Source: Protofrankia sp. CiT1 (GTDB lineage: Bacteria; Actinomycetota; Actinomycetes; Frankiales; Frankiaceae). From it: DNA of 54,760 nt. The DNA is taken from assembly GCF_917627385.1 (NCBI RefSeq), contig NZ_CAKJTL010000046.1, positions 1-54,760 of the forward strand, given 5' to 3'. Position numbers and translations under genes: made by a program. Position 1 is the stretch's first letter. Each line of letters starts with the position of its first letter. Under the pieces are notes generated by a model. That model was not told the DNA's origin. It ran no database searches and saw nothing but the letters and a program-made list of their open reading frames with translations. Shown piece by piece: positions 1 through 7,743 of this stretch.

Positions 1-1
1 G

Positions 2-634
2 AAAAGGCTCAATATATTCGACAGAATTAACAGGAACGTCGCGAAGCTCACGCCACAGGAGTTGAGACACGCAAAGTACAGCGGTCTCTTCGCAAAATCT
101 GCTGAGTCGCTCGCGGAACATATGTTCAAAGAGCTTCCGCAGGATTTTCCGCGGATCATCGCGTCCTCCCGGCGACAGATGAAGGACGTCGAACTAGTCG
201 CCGAGCTCTTGCTACTCATCGAGAATGGCCCGTCGAAGAATTCGCAGGGAGATCTCGACGAGGCATATAGTAGGAGAGATGATGAGTGGGAGGAACAGAC
301 GGACATCGAGGGTAGATTCCGGCAGACTGTGAGTCTTCTCAAGGAGTGGTCAGACGATCTGCTATCCGGGGACGGGCGTCGCTACAGAAATCAGGCCGAC
401 TTCTATTCACTTTTTGCCATCGCAAACAACCTTGTGTCGACCGGCTCTCACATCCCAAAGAGCGTCGCTGTCCATCGCCTGAGCGACTTCATGGCGCTCG
501 TCCTAGACGAAGGGGCGCGGGGTGTTAACCCGCCCGCGAAGAGGTATTACGAGGCTACTAGATCTGCCTCGAGCGACTCGCTGCAGCGCCGGGAAAGGAT
601 CGCAATTCTTCAAAAGGTTCTTCTGGAGGACTGA
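2..634 (+). CDS. DUF262 domain protein, C-terminal part (5' end outside window)
   Basis: The reading frame is already open at base 2, and the first residues (FDRINRNVAKLTPQELRHAKYSG) match the conserved end of the DUF262 N-terminal domain, so the TTG at 62 is not the true start. DUF262 proteins are ParB/Srx-fold NTP-dependent nucleases, as in the GmrSD type IV restriction enzymes. Only the helical middle and C-terminal region is visible; the DGQQR-type catalytic motif would lie upstream. The gene ends 3 bp before the RelA/SpoT-like gene, so the two probably form one transcript. Third codon positions are richer in A/T than in the core genes to the right, which suggests acquisition. Family assignment is fairly sure; a role in phage defence is inference. 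Confidence 0.72.
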   Translation, partial: KRLNIFDRINRNVAKLTPQELRHAKYSGLFAKSAESLAEHMFKELPQDFPRIIASSRRQMKDVELVAELLLLIENGPSKNSQGDLDEAYSRRDDEWEEQTDIEGRFRQTVSLLKEWSDDLLSGDGRRYRNQADFYSLFAIANNLVSTGSHIPKSVAVHRLSDFMALVLDEGARGVNPPAKRYYEATRSASSDSLQRRERIAILQKVLLED

Positions 635-637
635 CCG

Positions 638-1705
638 ATGCAAGCGCCGGAGGAAGTCCGGAGGGCGCTCAGCACGGTCGAGCCTCTGATCTCGAGTGTT
701 CAACAGTACGTGCGCGCAACGCTTCGCCCGTATTGTGACGATCGCTACATTTTTGTTGACAGGATAAAGAGCCTGACGTCCCTCAGCGAGAAAATTGAAA
801 CGGGACGGTTCAAAAGGTGGAGCGACATAGAGGATCTCTATGCCTGCACGATCGTAGTGCCTACCGGAAAGGAAGAGGACTCAGTCCTGGATTTTCTCGG
901 CAGTTCCTTCGAGAAAAAGAAGGTGCGAGGCCGGGACGATACCCAGAAGGCGCCCTACGTATTTCGATTTGACGGCTTGAGGTGGTACGGGAGTCTCCGA
1001 GCCGAGGCTGCCGCAACGAGGCTTCCCGGCATCGATCAGGTTGTTTTCGAAGTACAGGTCCTGACTGCGTTCGAGTACGCCTGGGTAACAGTAACTCATT
1101 CTCGCGCGTACAAGTCCGGAGACGCCGACTGGCGACGTCAGCGTCTCGCCGCGCAGCTGAAGGCAGCGGTCGAGCAGATCGATATGATCATTGATGCCTA
1201 CGATACGTCGTCGGCCGCTCTCCGTGAGTCAATTTGGCCAGAGAATATCGCCCAGCAGGCGATAATCGCCCGATTCCAAGGCTGGATTGCCGAGGGTCTC
1301 GTTTCCGAGACATTGGCGCCGGGCAGCTGGGGGAGATTTGCGGAGAACGTCTATGCACTCGTAGGCGAGATTGAGCGGAACCCCCAAGCCCGCCTGTCCT
1401 GGTTGGAGCGATTTCTAGATCATCTGGAAACCGATCTGAAAGGGCCTCGAGAGACCGCGCCTATAATCTCGGGCACCCTTTACCAGTATGTGGTTGCAGC
1501 ACTGGCGAAGAATGGTCACCTAGGTAAGCTTCGGAGATCTTCGATCGTCCTGTCGAGCGAGCTTCGCGATCTCTACGGCGTGACGAACGTGCCAGTCGCT
1601 TTCGAATTCGACCTGCCGAATATTGCCTCTCCAGAGGGCGACGACACGCCAGCGAGCACGGCGCGCCAGCGCCGCGCGGCGTGCCTGATGGAGCTTGACC
1701 CCTAA
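638..1705 (+). CDS. RelA/SpoT-fold nucleotidyltransferase (alarmone-synthetase-like)
   Basis: 355 residues. Residues about 35-160 read as a RelA/SpoT synthetase domain: R42-I-K44 with S46 and E51-K52 of the ATP-binding R-x-K-x-x-S block, D63/D66 in SDIEDLY, E138-V-Q140, and a following W149/H154/Y158 helix. The usual D-x-x-G-x-R segment is DLYACTI, lacking the Gly and Arg, so activity may be altered. There is no HD hydrolase, TGS or ACT domain, so this is a small-synthetase-like protein with a long helical C-terminal half of unknown role. The ATG follows the DUF262 stop by 3 bp. Possible roles are (p)ppGpp or (p)ppApp synthesis or tRNA pyrophosphorylation as in toxSAS toxins; none can be chosen from sequence alone. 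Confidence 0.66.
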   Translation: MQAPEEVRRALSTVEPLISSVQQYVRATLRPYCDDRYIFVDRIKSLTSLSEKIETGRFKRWSDIEDLYACTIVVPTGKEEDSVLDFLGSSFEKKKVRGRDDTQKAPYVFRFDGLRWYGSLRAEAAATRLPGIDQVVFEVQVLTAFEYAWVTVTHSRAYKSGDADWRRQRLAAQLKAAVEQIDMIIDAYDTSSAALRESIWPENIAQQAIIARFQGWIAEGLVSETLAPGSWGRFAENVYALVGEIERNPQARLSWLERFLDHLETDLKGPRETAPIISGTLYQYVVAALAKNGHLGKLRRSSIVLSSELRDLYGVTNVPVAFEFDLPNIASPEGDDTPASTARQRRAACLMELDP

Positions 1706-1750
1706 ATTGGGTAACTCGGCAATCATCGAGACCTACCGCTTGGTATCCCG

Positions 1751-2457
1751 TCATTCGATTTTGCTGAGGTGGGGTTTGAATAGGCTGCTGAGGCTGGCGA
1801 GTAGTGCGGTGCCTTTGGTGGCGGTGGCCTGGGATGGATAGCCGATGACTCCGGTCGGGGTGTAGGTAGGCATCCCGGTGACGAGAAGGTGTGGGCGTTC
1901 GTCGGCTACGTGGTCGCCAGTCTTGTAGCTGGGTCTCACCTGGTCGGGTGCGACGTGTAGAAGAATGGAGACCTCTAGCTCTCCGGCGTGCATGTCTTCG
2001 GAGTGATTGGTCTCCAGGCCGGCGGTCTCGCGGGCTCGGGTCCAGCCGGTCTTGCCAGGGAACAGGATCATTCGCGGGCCGTGGTGTTCGCTTCCTGGAC
2101 GATGTTGGAGAGGACGTAGTTTCCGCCGTGGCCGTTCACGATGACGAGGCGGTCCACCCCGGACGCGCGTAGGGATGTGGCGATGTCGTCGATCATCGCG
2201 ATGAGGGTGCGGGCGCTGATGCTGACCGTGCCGGGGTAGGCGGTGTGCTCGTGGGAGCAGGAAAAGGTGATCGGGGGAAGCAGGAACAGGCTGTAGTCGT
2301 CGGCGATTCGGCGGGCGATGGCCGATGCGATGAGGGTGTCCGTCGTCAGCGGCAGAAAATCGCCGTGCTGCTCGAAGCTCCCGACCGGGAGCACAGCGAC
2401 CCGGGCACTGAGTGCCCGGATGTCGTCGGTGGTGGCCGTGGTGACGAGAGAGTCCAC
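1751..2457 (-). pseudogene. Creatininase-family amidohydrolase, split by a frameshift
   Basis: Two minus-strand frames together make one creatininase-type protein of about 235 residues, the normal family size. The first (2457-2068) has the metal-site motifs GSFEQHGDFLP, D in LTTDT, and VNGHGGNY. The second (2071-1751) continues with the conserved LFPGKTGW block and the EDMHAGELE metal ligands. They meet in an ATGA overlap exactly where related proteins run straight through, so a one-base shift separates them. It may be a true inactivation, a sequencing error or, less likely, a coupled two-subunit gene. The family includes creatinine amidohydrolase and MftE-like enzymes. The gene follows the XRE-TPR regulator by 9 bp and is probably in its operon. 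Confidence 0.7.
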
Positions 2458-2466
2458 GCGATCAGC

Positions 2467-3747
2467 CTACGGCCGACCGCTGTGGGTAGCCGGCGGCAAG
2501 GTCGTGAGTGCGTCGGTCAGCGTGCGGACCTCGTCGGTCTTGCGCCAACGGCCGAGCCAGCCGGGTAGGCGGCGCAGTTCATCGGCGGCTCGGGCGGAAC
2601 CCGTGTCGGCCACGATCGGGATTGCTTCCATCGCCACGGCACAGGCGCGGGCGGGTTCGCGGTGGGCCGCGTAGGCGTTGGCGAGTCGCGCGAGATGCAG
2701 GCCGCGGTCACGCTCGAACTCATCTGGCCAGTTGGTCAGGCATCGTTCGTAGATCGTGATTGCTTCGCCTGTGCGGCCGAGGATGAGCCAGCAGTCGGCA
2801 GCCTCCAGTTCGATGTACGCCGGAGTGCAGTAGCCGGTGAGGGTGCGTTCGGCCTTGCCGTAGTCGTCGGTGACGGCGGCCTGGTCGCGGGCCTTGTCGA
2901 TGGCGTGGGTGCAGGCGTCTGCGTCTCTGGCGAGTGCGTGTCCGCGGGCGATCTGCCGGTAGGCCAAGGCTCGGGTTCGTGGGCTGATGGTGTCGGCGTG
3001 ACGCAAGGCGGCCTCGGCGAGTCCGAGTGTTGCCGGGCGGTCCCGGCGGGCCGCGGCGTGGTGGCTCTTGCGCGTCAGGATGTAGGAGATCATCAACGTG
3101 TCGTCGGCCTCGGTCGCCCACTCCAGAGCTCGGTCTGACCAGCCTGCGGCTTCGCGGTCGTTGCCGGCGTCCTGGTGCAGCCAGCCGGCGAACTCGGCGA
3201 ACGATGATCCGACCTGGAGAACGCGTGTCCGGGTGGATCCGTCCGCCACGGCCAGCAGGCGGCCGATGAAGTCGAGCTGGACGACGGCCATGGCCATGAG
3301 ATGGCGTGGCCCCATCATGTTGTCCAGCCGGGCATACTGGGCGAGCGTGTCGTGTAGCGCGTCCATGGCTTCGGAATTGACCCGGCGCGGCGGCGTGATC
3401 GGACTTGTCAGAGTCCCGAACGACCCGACCGGCTGGCTTTTCTCCACCTCGTCCCCTACGGAGACTTCGAGTAGCCGGCGGGCCTCTGCTGGCATGTCGA
3501 GGCCGTCCGCGATGCGGGTGAAGACCTGCTGTTCCTCCACGCGCCGCTTTCGGCGCACGATCTTGCTGATGTCCGGTTGGGCAATGCCGACCCGTTGGCC
3601 GATCGCGGTCTGACTGGCGTTCGCGTGCTTGCTGTAGAGCAGAAAGAACGTTGCCATGTCACGGTCGTGCAGCGCCCTGCGTACATCGGTCCGGGTCCAG
3701 AAGACGACGGGCGTCTCCTGACCGCGGGCCAGCCCGTCCTGGCTCAT
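2467..3747 (-). CDS. XRE-family HTH regulator with TPR-like C-terminal domain
   Basis: 426 residues. An XRE helix-turn-helix lies near residues 35-75 (SQTAIGQRVGIAQPDISKIV followed by a basic RRKRRV). A long alanine-rich helical region follows with repeated A-x-x-Y/A-x-A-L patterns (for example TLMISYILTRKSHHAAARRD and GEAITIYERCL), typical of the tetratricopeptide half of actinobacterial XRE-TPR regulators. These often respond to small signals or sit beside biosynthetic or stress genes. The downstream partner here is the broken creatininase gene 9 bp away. The ATG at 3747 is the first in-frame start with a full HTH after it. Family call is firm; target and signal are unknown. Confidence 0.85.
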   Translation of the reverse strand: MSQDGLARGQETPVVFWTRTDVRRALHDRDMATFFLLYSKHANASQTAIGQRVGIAQPDISKIVRRKRRVEEQQVFTRIADGLDMPAEARRLLEVSVGDEVEKSQPVGSFGTLTSPITPPRRVNSEAMDALHDTLAQYARLDNMMGPRHLMAMAVVQLDFIGRLLAVADGSTRTRVLQVGSSFAEFAGWLHQDAGNDREAAGWSDRALEWATEADDTLMISYILTRKSHHAAARRDRPATLGLAEAALRHADTISPRTRALAYRQIARGHALARDADACTHAIDKARDQAAVTDDYGKAERTLTGYCTPAYIELEAADCWLILGRTGEAITIYERCLTNWPDEFERDRGLHLARLANAYAAHREPARACAVAMEAIPIVADTGSARAADELRRLPGWLGRWRKTDEVRTLTDALTTLPPATHSGRP

Positions 3748-3944
3748 TCAGCCTCCGCATGACGAATGCGGACCAACACCGGAGTGCCTGATTCTATGCT
3801 CAGCGTATCCGGTCTACGGCTTTGGGAAGCCGGCGGTACGACGCGCTCGGCGAGCACGGCCCGCCAGGCCGCGCGCAGTCGGCCGCGCGGCGTTCCGTCG
3901 GCGACTCCCGGCCGAAGGCCGGGCTTGACCCAGTAGAGAAGGTT

Positions 3945-4188
3945 CTAACCGGCAAGATCTTCCGGGGCTTCGATTCCTGCGATGAGGGCCTGTCCCGGGG
4001 TGTAGCCGCTGCCGGCGTACCGCCACCGGCCGACCCGTGCGGTCTGCTCGTCATCCAGGTCCGGAAGCCTTCGGAGCACGCGGGCGGTCTCGGCGCGTTC
4101 GGCGGCCCGTGCGCGGCGAAGCGCTCCCATGGTTGTGGAGTAGCGCCGGCTCCGGATACGTGCCGGACTGCGTGGCCATACCGATCAC
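3945..4188 (-). pseudogene. C-terminal fragment of a RepSA-like plasmid/AICE replication initiator
   Basis: On the minus strand a frame open from a TGA near 4190 reads ARIRSRRYSTTMGALRRAR, then WRYAGSGYTPGQAL, and stops at 3945. SRRYSTT followed by a basic helix and W-R-(Y/F)-A-G-x-G-(Y/H) is how replication initiators of Streptomyces plasmids and actinomycete integrative elements end. The N-terminal few hundred residues are missing. On the plus strand at 4233-4331 another scrap (IQWLIDARKAGLIAWPDR...) ends at a TAG inside the adjacent palindromic repeat. I read the 3800-4330 stretch as debris of an integrated element. The match is from memory of the family pattern, so confidence is moderate. 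Confidence 0.45.
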
Positions 4189-4317
4189 GCGGCTCCGGCC
4201 GGCCGCGATCTGATCGACTCCAGCCGCTGAGGGTCAATACAGTGGCTCATCGACGCACGCAAGGCGGGTCTGATCGCCTGGCCAGACCGGATCCCCAACG
4301 GCCAGGCGACCATCTGG

Positions 4318-4475
4318 AGCGCCCGGCAATAGGGGCGTGGATCAAGGAGTGGGGCTGGGGTGCGTACGTCGCAAGGCGGAGGAGGGAGTCACCCTGGTGC
4401 TGGGTGGCGACCGACGACAACGATGCGAGGTGCGTGCCCCAGCCCCGCGACGCCGCGTCCCTATTGCCGGGCGCT
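4318..4475. repeat. Palindromic 158-bp element, family 1, copy A
   Basis: Perfect 17-bp terminal inverted repeats at 4318-4334 and 4459-4475 (AGCGCCCGGCAATAGGG and its complement). Inside are further complementary arms around GGGGCTGGGG and CCCCAGCCCC, so the element can fold into one long hairpin. It has no credible ORF. A second full copy of the same length lies in the opposite orientation at 49253-49410. The right end is one base from the TAA stop of the ATPase gene (4477-4479, minus strand). It looks like a MITE or a mobile terminator-like element. Confidence 0.85.
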
Positions 4476-4476
4476 G

Positions 4477-5901
4477 TTAGGGGCGCCAGGCGGTGAGCAG
4501 GTCGTCCGGGCCGAGGGCGAGGATACCGGCCGTCGCCGTGCTGGCACGGGTCACCGCGAGCAGGGGGGTTGCGTCGTCGGCGCCGGGAAGCCGCGACCGG
4601 TGGTGGGCGAGCCGAGCGAGGTCGTGCACGTCAAAGGCGCGGTTGTCCTGCCATTTGATCGATCCGACCACGGTGATCTTTTTGGCGATCGGTTCCCGAT
4701 CCGCGCCGACGATGTCGATTTCCGGGTCGTTGGTACGGGTCCAGTAGCCGCCGATGACGTTCGTGTCGTCCGGTAGTACCCCCGCGGGAAGCCGGTGCAG
4801 CGCATCCCTGATCACCGGCTCGATCGCCCGCCCTCGCCAGGCGGCCCAGGAGGCTTCGATCCGGGCGAGAACCAGGTCGCCGCGGCCCCGCTCGATTTCA
4901 TGGAGGTACGGGCCGAGGAATGTCAGCCAGAACCGAAGATAGGGGTCGGCGATCAGATACCGGGTTTCGCGGGAGGGCCGGACTGACAGCGGAACCATGG
5001 CGGTGACCAGGCGCTTAGCGGCCAACAGCTGCAACGCGCGGCTCAGGGAGCCCGGCGCGATCCCGCCGGCGGCCCGTCCGATAAGCGAGAAGGCCCGTTC
5101 TCCGGATCCGATGGCACCAAGGACCCCGCGGGCCTGCGCTTCGACGGGAAACTCGGCCGCCAGCGCACGTTCGGCGCTGACCAGCAGCGCGGAGGTGGGA
5201 TCGTCGACCGCTTCCCGCAGATAATCGTGCACTGAGGCGCCGCCGGGCCATTCGTCCAGGATTAGCGGCAGCCCGCCGGTCACCAGGTAGGCGTCGAAGG
5301 CATCGGCAGAGTTCAGATCCACCATCGTGGACACGTCGGCCGGGTTCAGTGGCGGGATCACCATCTCGCCAGCGCGTTGGTGAAACGGCCGGCCGTAGGA
5401 ATTGAGCGCCTCCATCATCGCCAGATCCGAGCCGATGCACAGCAGGAGGACCGGCCGCCGGGACAGCTCGCGATCGAACAGCTTCTGCAGCGTCCCCTCG
5501 AAACCGGGGTCGTTGGCGATGAGGTAGGGCATCTCGTCTATGATCACCACGCTGGGTTGGTCCGCGGGCAGCGCACCGGCCAGCAGCCGCAGCGCCGCAT
5601 CCCAGGATCCGGGTTTCTGTTCATGGAACAGGCCGGCGCCTGGAAGATCCGAGCTCGCACCCGCCTCGGTGAACAGGCGGAGATCCATCGCCATGTCCAG
5701 CTGCGCCGACGCGGTGAAGAACAGGTATGGCACGCCCGCGCGGTCGACGAATTCCTCGGCCAATCGTGACTTGCCGACGCGGCGACGTCCGCGCATCAGG
5801 ATAGCCCGACCGGGACGACCCGCCCGGCCGCCGGCCCTTACCCGCCGCAACAGCCGGTCAAGCGTCGCCAGCTCGCGTTCCCGTCCGATGAACTCGGCCA
5901 T
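4477..5901 (-). CDS. AAA ATPase of the ATPase_2/DUF234 type
   Basis: About 474 residues from the ATG at 5901, which has GAGG 9 bases upstream; a GTG at 5922 would add seven residues but falls inside a palindrome. The N-terminus FIGRERELATLDRLL is typical of ATPase_2 proteins. Walker A is GRRRVGKS and Walker B is VVIIDEMPYL. Then come a sensor-like LLLCIGSDLAMME, a winged-helix region, and a C-terminal part ending in a degenerate restriction-like fold (DPEIDIVGADREPIAKKITVVGSIKW) like the DUF234 nuclease-like domain. Such proteins are common in archaea and actinobacteria and have no settled function; many sit in defence or mobile regions. The stop codon abuts palindromic element copy A. Confidence 0.78.
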   Translation of the reverse strand: MAEFIGRERELATLDRLLRRVRAGGRAGRPGRAILMRGRRRVGKSRLAEEFVDRAGVPYLFFTASAQLDMAMDLRLFTEAGASSDLPGAGLFHEQKPGSWDAALRLLAGALPADQPSVVIIDEMPYLIANDPGFEGTLQKLFDRELSRRPVLLLCIGSDLAMMEALNSYGRPFHQRAGEMVIPPLNPADVSTMVDLNSADAFDAYLVTGGLPLILDEWPGGASVHDYLREAVDDPTSALLVSAERALAAEFPVEAQARGVLGAIGSGERAFSLIGRAAGGIAPGSLSRALQLLAAKRLVTAMVPLSVRPSRETRYLIADPYLRFWLTFLGPYLHEIERGRGDLVLARIEASWAAWRGRAIEPVIRDALHRLPAGVLPDDTNVIGGYWTRTNDPEIDIVGADREPIAKKITVVGSIKWQDNRAFDVHDLARLAHHRSRLPGADDATPLLAVTRASTATAGILALGPDDLLTAWRP

Positions 5902-5920
5902 GCTGACCTGCCTCGATCGC

Positions 5921-5964
5921 ACTCATCCAGGATACTCTCACTGATGAGAGTATCCTGGATGAGT
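5921..5964. promoter_or_regulatory. Perfect 20-bp inverted repeat with 4-base loop
   Basis: Arms at 5921-5940 and 5945-5964 (ACTCATCCAGGATACTCTCA and its exact complement) flank CTGA. It is AT-richer than its surroundings and lies just upstream of the ATPase start and 43 bp past the stop of the ABC1 kinase gene. No T-run follows on either strand, so an operator for a dimeric regulator (perhaps autoregulation of the ATPase) is more likely than an intrinsic terminator. Confidence 0.7.
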
Positions 5965-6006
5965 AGGAACGACCGGCGATAGGGGGCGGCGTGATCCGGT
6001 GGATGC

Positions 6007-7659
6007 TCAGGCGCTTTCGGCGGTCGTCCCGGACGGGTTTTGAGCGTGCGTGTCGTCGTCACCGGCTACGAGATCACCAGCTGTGAGATCACCGGATGCC
6101 GCGGTGGCGGGGGCGTCCCGCTCGCCGGTGCCACGCTGGCTGGGCGGCCCGGGGAGGCGCGGCTGCTTCGGCTGCTTCGGCTGCTTCGGCTGCTTCGGTA
6201 CGCGGTGCTCTCCCGCCGATGCTTCCGGCGTCGGCGCGACCGGTGCCGCTGGCGGCCGTGGACGCTCCTGATCCGTTTCGACGGCGAGCGCCGGCAGCGC
6301 GCGTCCGGGCCGGTTCGCCCAGCGCGCATGCTCGGCCGCGGCGGACCCTGGCGGGGCGAAGCCGGGCTGCCATCGTTGCATCTCGGCGCGAAAGGTCCCC
6401 GCGCTGCCGAGCTGGCAGAGGATGCCGACCGCTCCCAGCGTCACTCGGTGGATCAGCAGGTAGGACGGGGGCAGGTTGAGCTGGCGGCCGAGCTGGGCCG
6501 CGGGGGAGCGGGGATCACCCAGCCGGACGGCTTCCCCGCGCAGCCAGTCACGGCAGAAACGGAACTCCTCCGTGGCGATGGGCTCAAGGATGGGCACGAG
6601 GTAGTCCAGGAGGTCCGCGCCGCTGACCTTCGCCGTCGGCAGGACGAATCCCTCCGCCCGCAGACCCGCCATAACCGCGTCCGCATCGCCGTGGAGCGCC
6701 AGCCGGCTGAGCCTGCCGATGGGTTCGGGCAGCCCGTCAGGAAGCCGATTGACCGCGCCGAAGTCGAGGACTCCCAGCCGGCCGTCCGCCAGCAGCCGGA
6801 AGTTGCCCGGATGCGGATCCGCGTGCAGGAGGCCGACCCGGCCGGGACAGGAGTACAGGAACCGCACGAGCAGCAGCCCAGCCCGGTCGCGTTCGGCGGT
6901 GGTGCCATCGCTTATGATTTTTGATAGTGGTCTGCCGTCGATCCATTCGGATATCAGGACGTGCTGCGTGCCCATGATGGCCCTGGGCACGCAGATGTCG
7001 GGATCGCCGTGGAACGCTTCGGCGAAAGCCGCCTGCCAGGCAGCCTCCAGGCGATAGTCGAGTTCCTCGATGATCCGTTCCTTCAGTTCGGCGACCAGGG
7101 GTTTGATGTCCAGCCCAGGGGCCAGCGCGCTGAACAACCGCGCCGCGCGCGCGAGCTGGGTGAGGTCCGCGAGCAACGCGGGCCCGGCTCCCGGGTACTG
7201 AATTTTGACGGCGACCTCGAGCCCGTCCGCCCACACCGCCCGGTGAACCTGGCCGATGCTCGCCGCGGCCGCTGGCGTGTCGTCGAAGTCACGGAACATC
7301 GTCCGCCAGTCCGGGCCCAGGTCGCCCGCCAGCACCCGATGAACCGACGCCGTAGGCAGGGGCGGCGCTGCCTCCTGGAGTTTTGTCAGGGCCGCCCGGT
7401 AGGGCCGGGCCATCTCTTCGGGCAGCGCGGCTTCGAAGACCGACAGCGCCTGGCCAAGCTTCATCGCGCCGCCCTTGAGCTCACCGAGAACCCGGAAGAT
7501 CTGTTCGGCGGTGCGCTGCTGAAGTTCCGTGGCGACGATCTCGGCGGGACGTCCACCGAGCCGCTTACCCATACCAACCGTGGCCCGTCCGGCGATGCCT
7601 AGCGGAAGACCCGCCAGTTTGGCGGTTCTGACGATCGCGCGTTTTGGGATTTCGGACAC
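6007..7659 (-). CDS. ABC1/ADCK (AarF/UbiB) atypical kinase-like protein
   Basis: About 550 residues from the GTG at 7659 (VSEIPKRAIVRTAKLAG), preceded by a GGGG-containing RBS; an ATG at 7716 is possible but adds an unconserved tail. Family motifs run in order: KLGQ (the KxGQ signature), AAASIGQVHRA, AVKIQYPG, EELDY, HADPHPGNF and LDFGA (DFG-like). ABC1 proteins act in quinone and lipid metabolism in other bacteria; the actinobacterial role is unclear. The C-terminal 90 residues are low complexity, with four KQP units encoded by a 9-bp tandem repeat at 6160-6198. The gene shares its direction with the ThiF-like gene 84 bp upstream, an arrangement I recall from other actinobacteria. Confidence 0.88.
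   Translation of the reverse strand: MSEIPKRAIVRTAKLAGLPLGIAGRATVGMGKRLGGRPAEIVATELQQRTAEQIFRVLGELKGGAMKLGQALSVFEAALPEEMARPYRAALTKLQEAAPPLPTASVHRVLAGDLGPDWRTMFRDFDDTPAAAASIGQVHRAVWADGLEVAVKIQYPGAGPALLADLTQLARAARLFSALAPGLDIKPLVAELKERIIEELDYRLEAAWQAAFAEAFHGDPDICVPRAIMGTQHVLISEWIDGRPLSKIISDGTTAERDRAGLLLVRFLYSCPGRVGLLHADPHPGNFRLLADGRLGVLDFGAVNRLPDGLPEPIGRLSRLALHGDADAVMAGLRAEGFVLPTAKVSGADLLDYLVPILEPIATEEFRFCRDWLRGEAVRLGDPRSPAAQLGRQLNLPPSYLLIHRVTLGAVGILCQLGSAGTFRAEMQRWQPGFAPPGSAAAEHARWANRPGRALPALAVETDQERPRPPAAPVAPTPEASAGEHRVPKQPKQPKQPKQPRLPGPPSQRGTGERDAPATAASGDLTAGDLVAGDDDTHAQNPSGTTAESA
6160..6198. repeat. 9-bp tandem repeat coding for KQP units
   Basis: About four copies of CGGCTGCTT on the plus strand, translated as K-Q-P repeats in the C-terminal tail of the ABC1 kinase. 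The unit length keeps frame, so copy number can vary without breaking the protein. Confidence 0.85.
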
Positions 7660-7743
7660 AACCCCATCGTGCCTGTTCGGCGGACGGCAGGCAGGCGGGA
7701 CAGTGGGTCGGGGCAACGTTTTTACTTTTTGTAATGGACATGT

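Noticed and set aside
1655-1700. Similarity between the 3' end of the RelA/SpoT gene and 3848-3930 as an attachment repeat
   Set aside because: Shared words are short and GC-rich (GCGAGCACGGC, CGCGCGGCG) and do not align continuously.
6453-7602. Overlapping frames antisense or out of frame to the ABC1 kinase
   Set aside because: The kinase frame carries all family motifs; the others do not.
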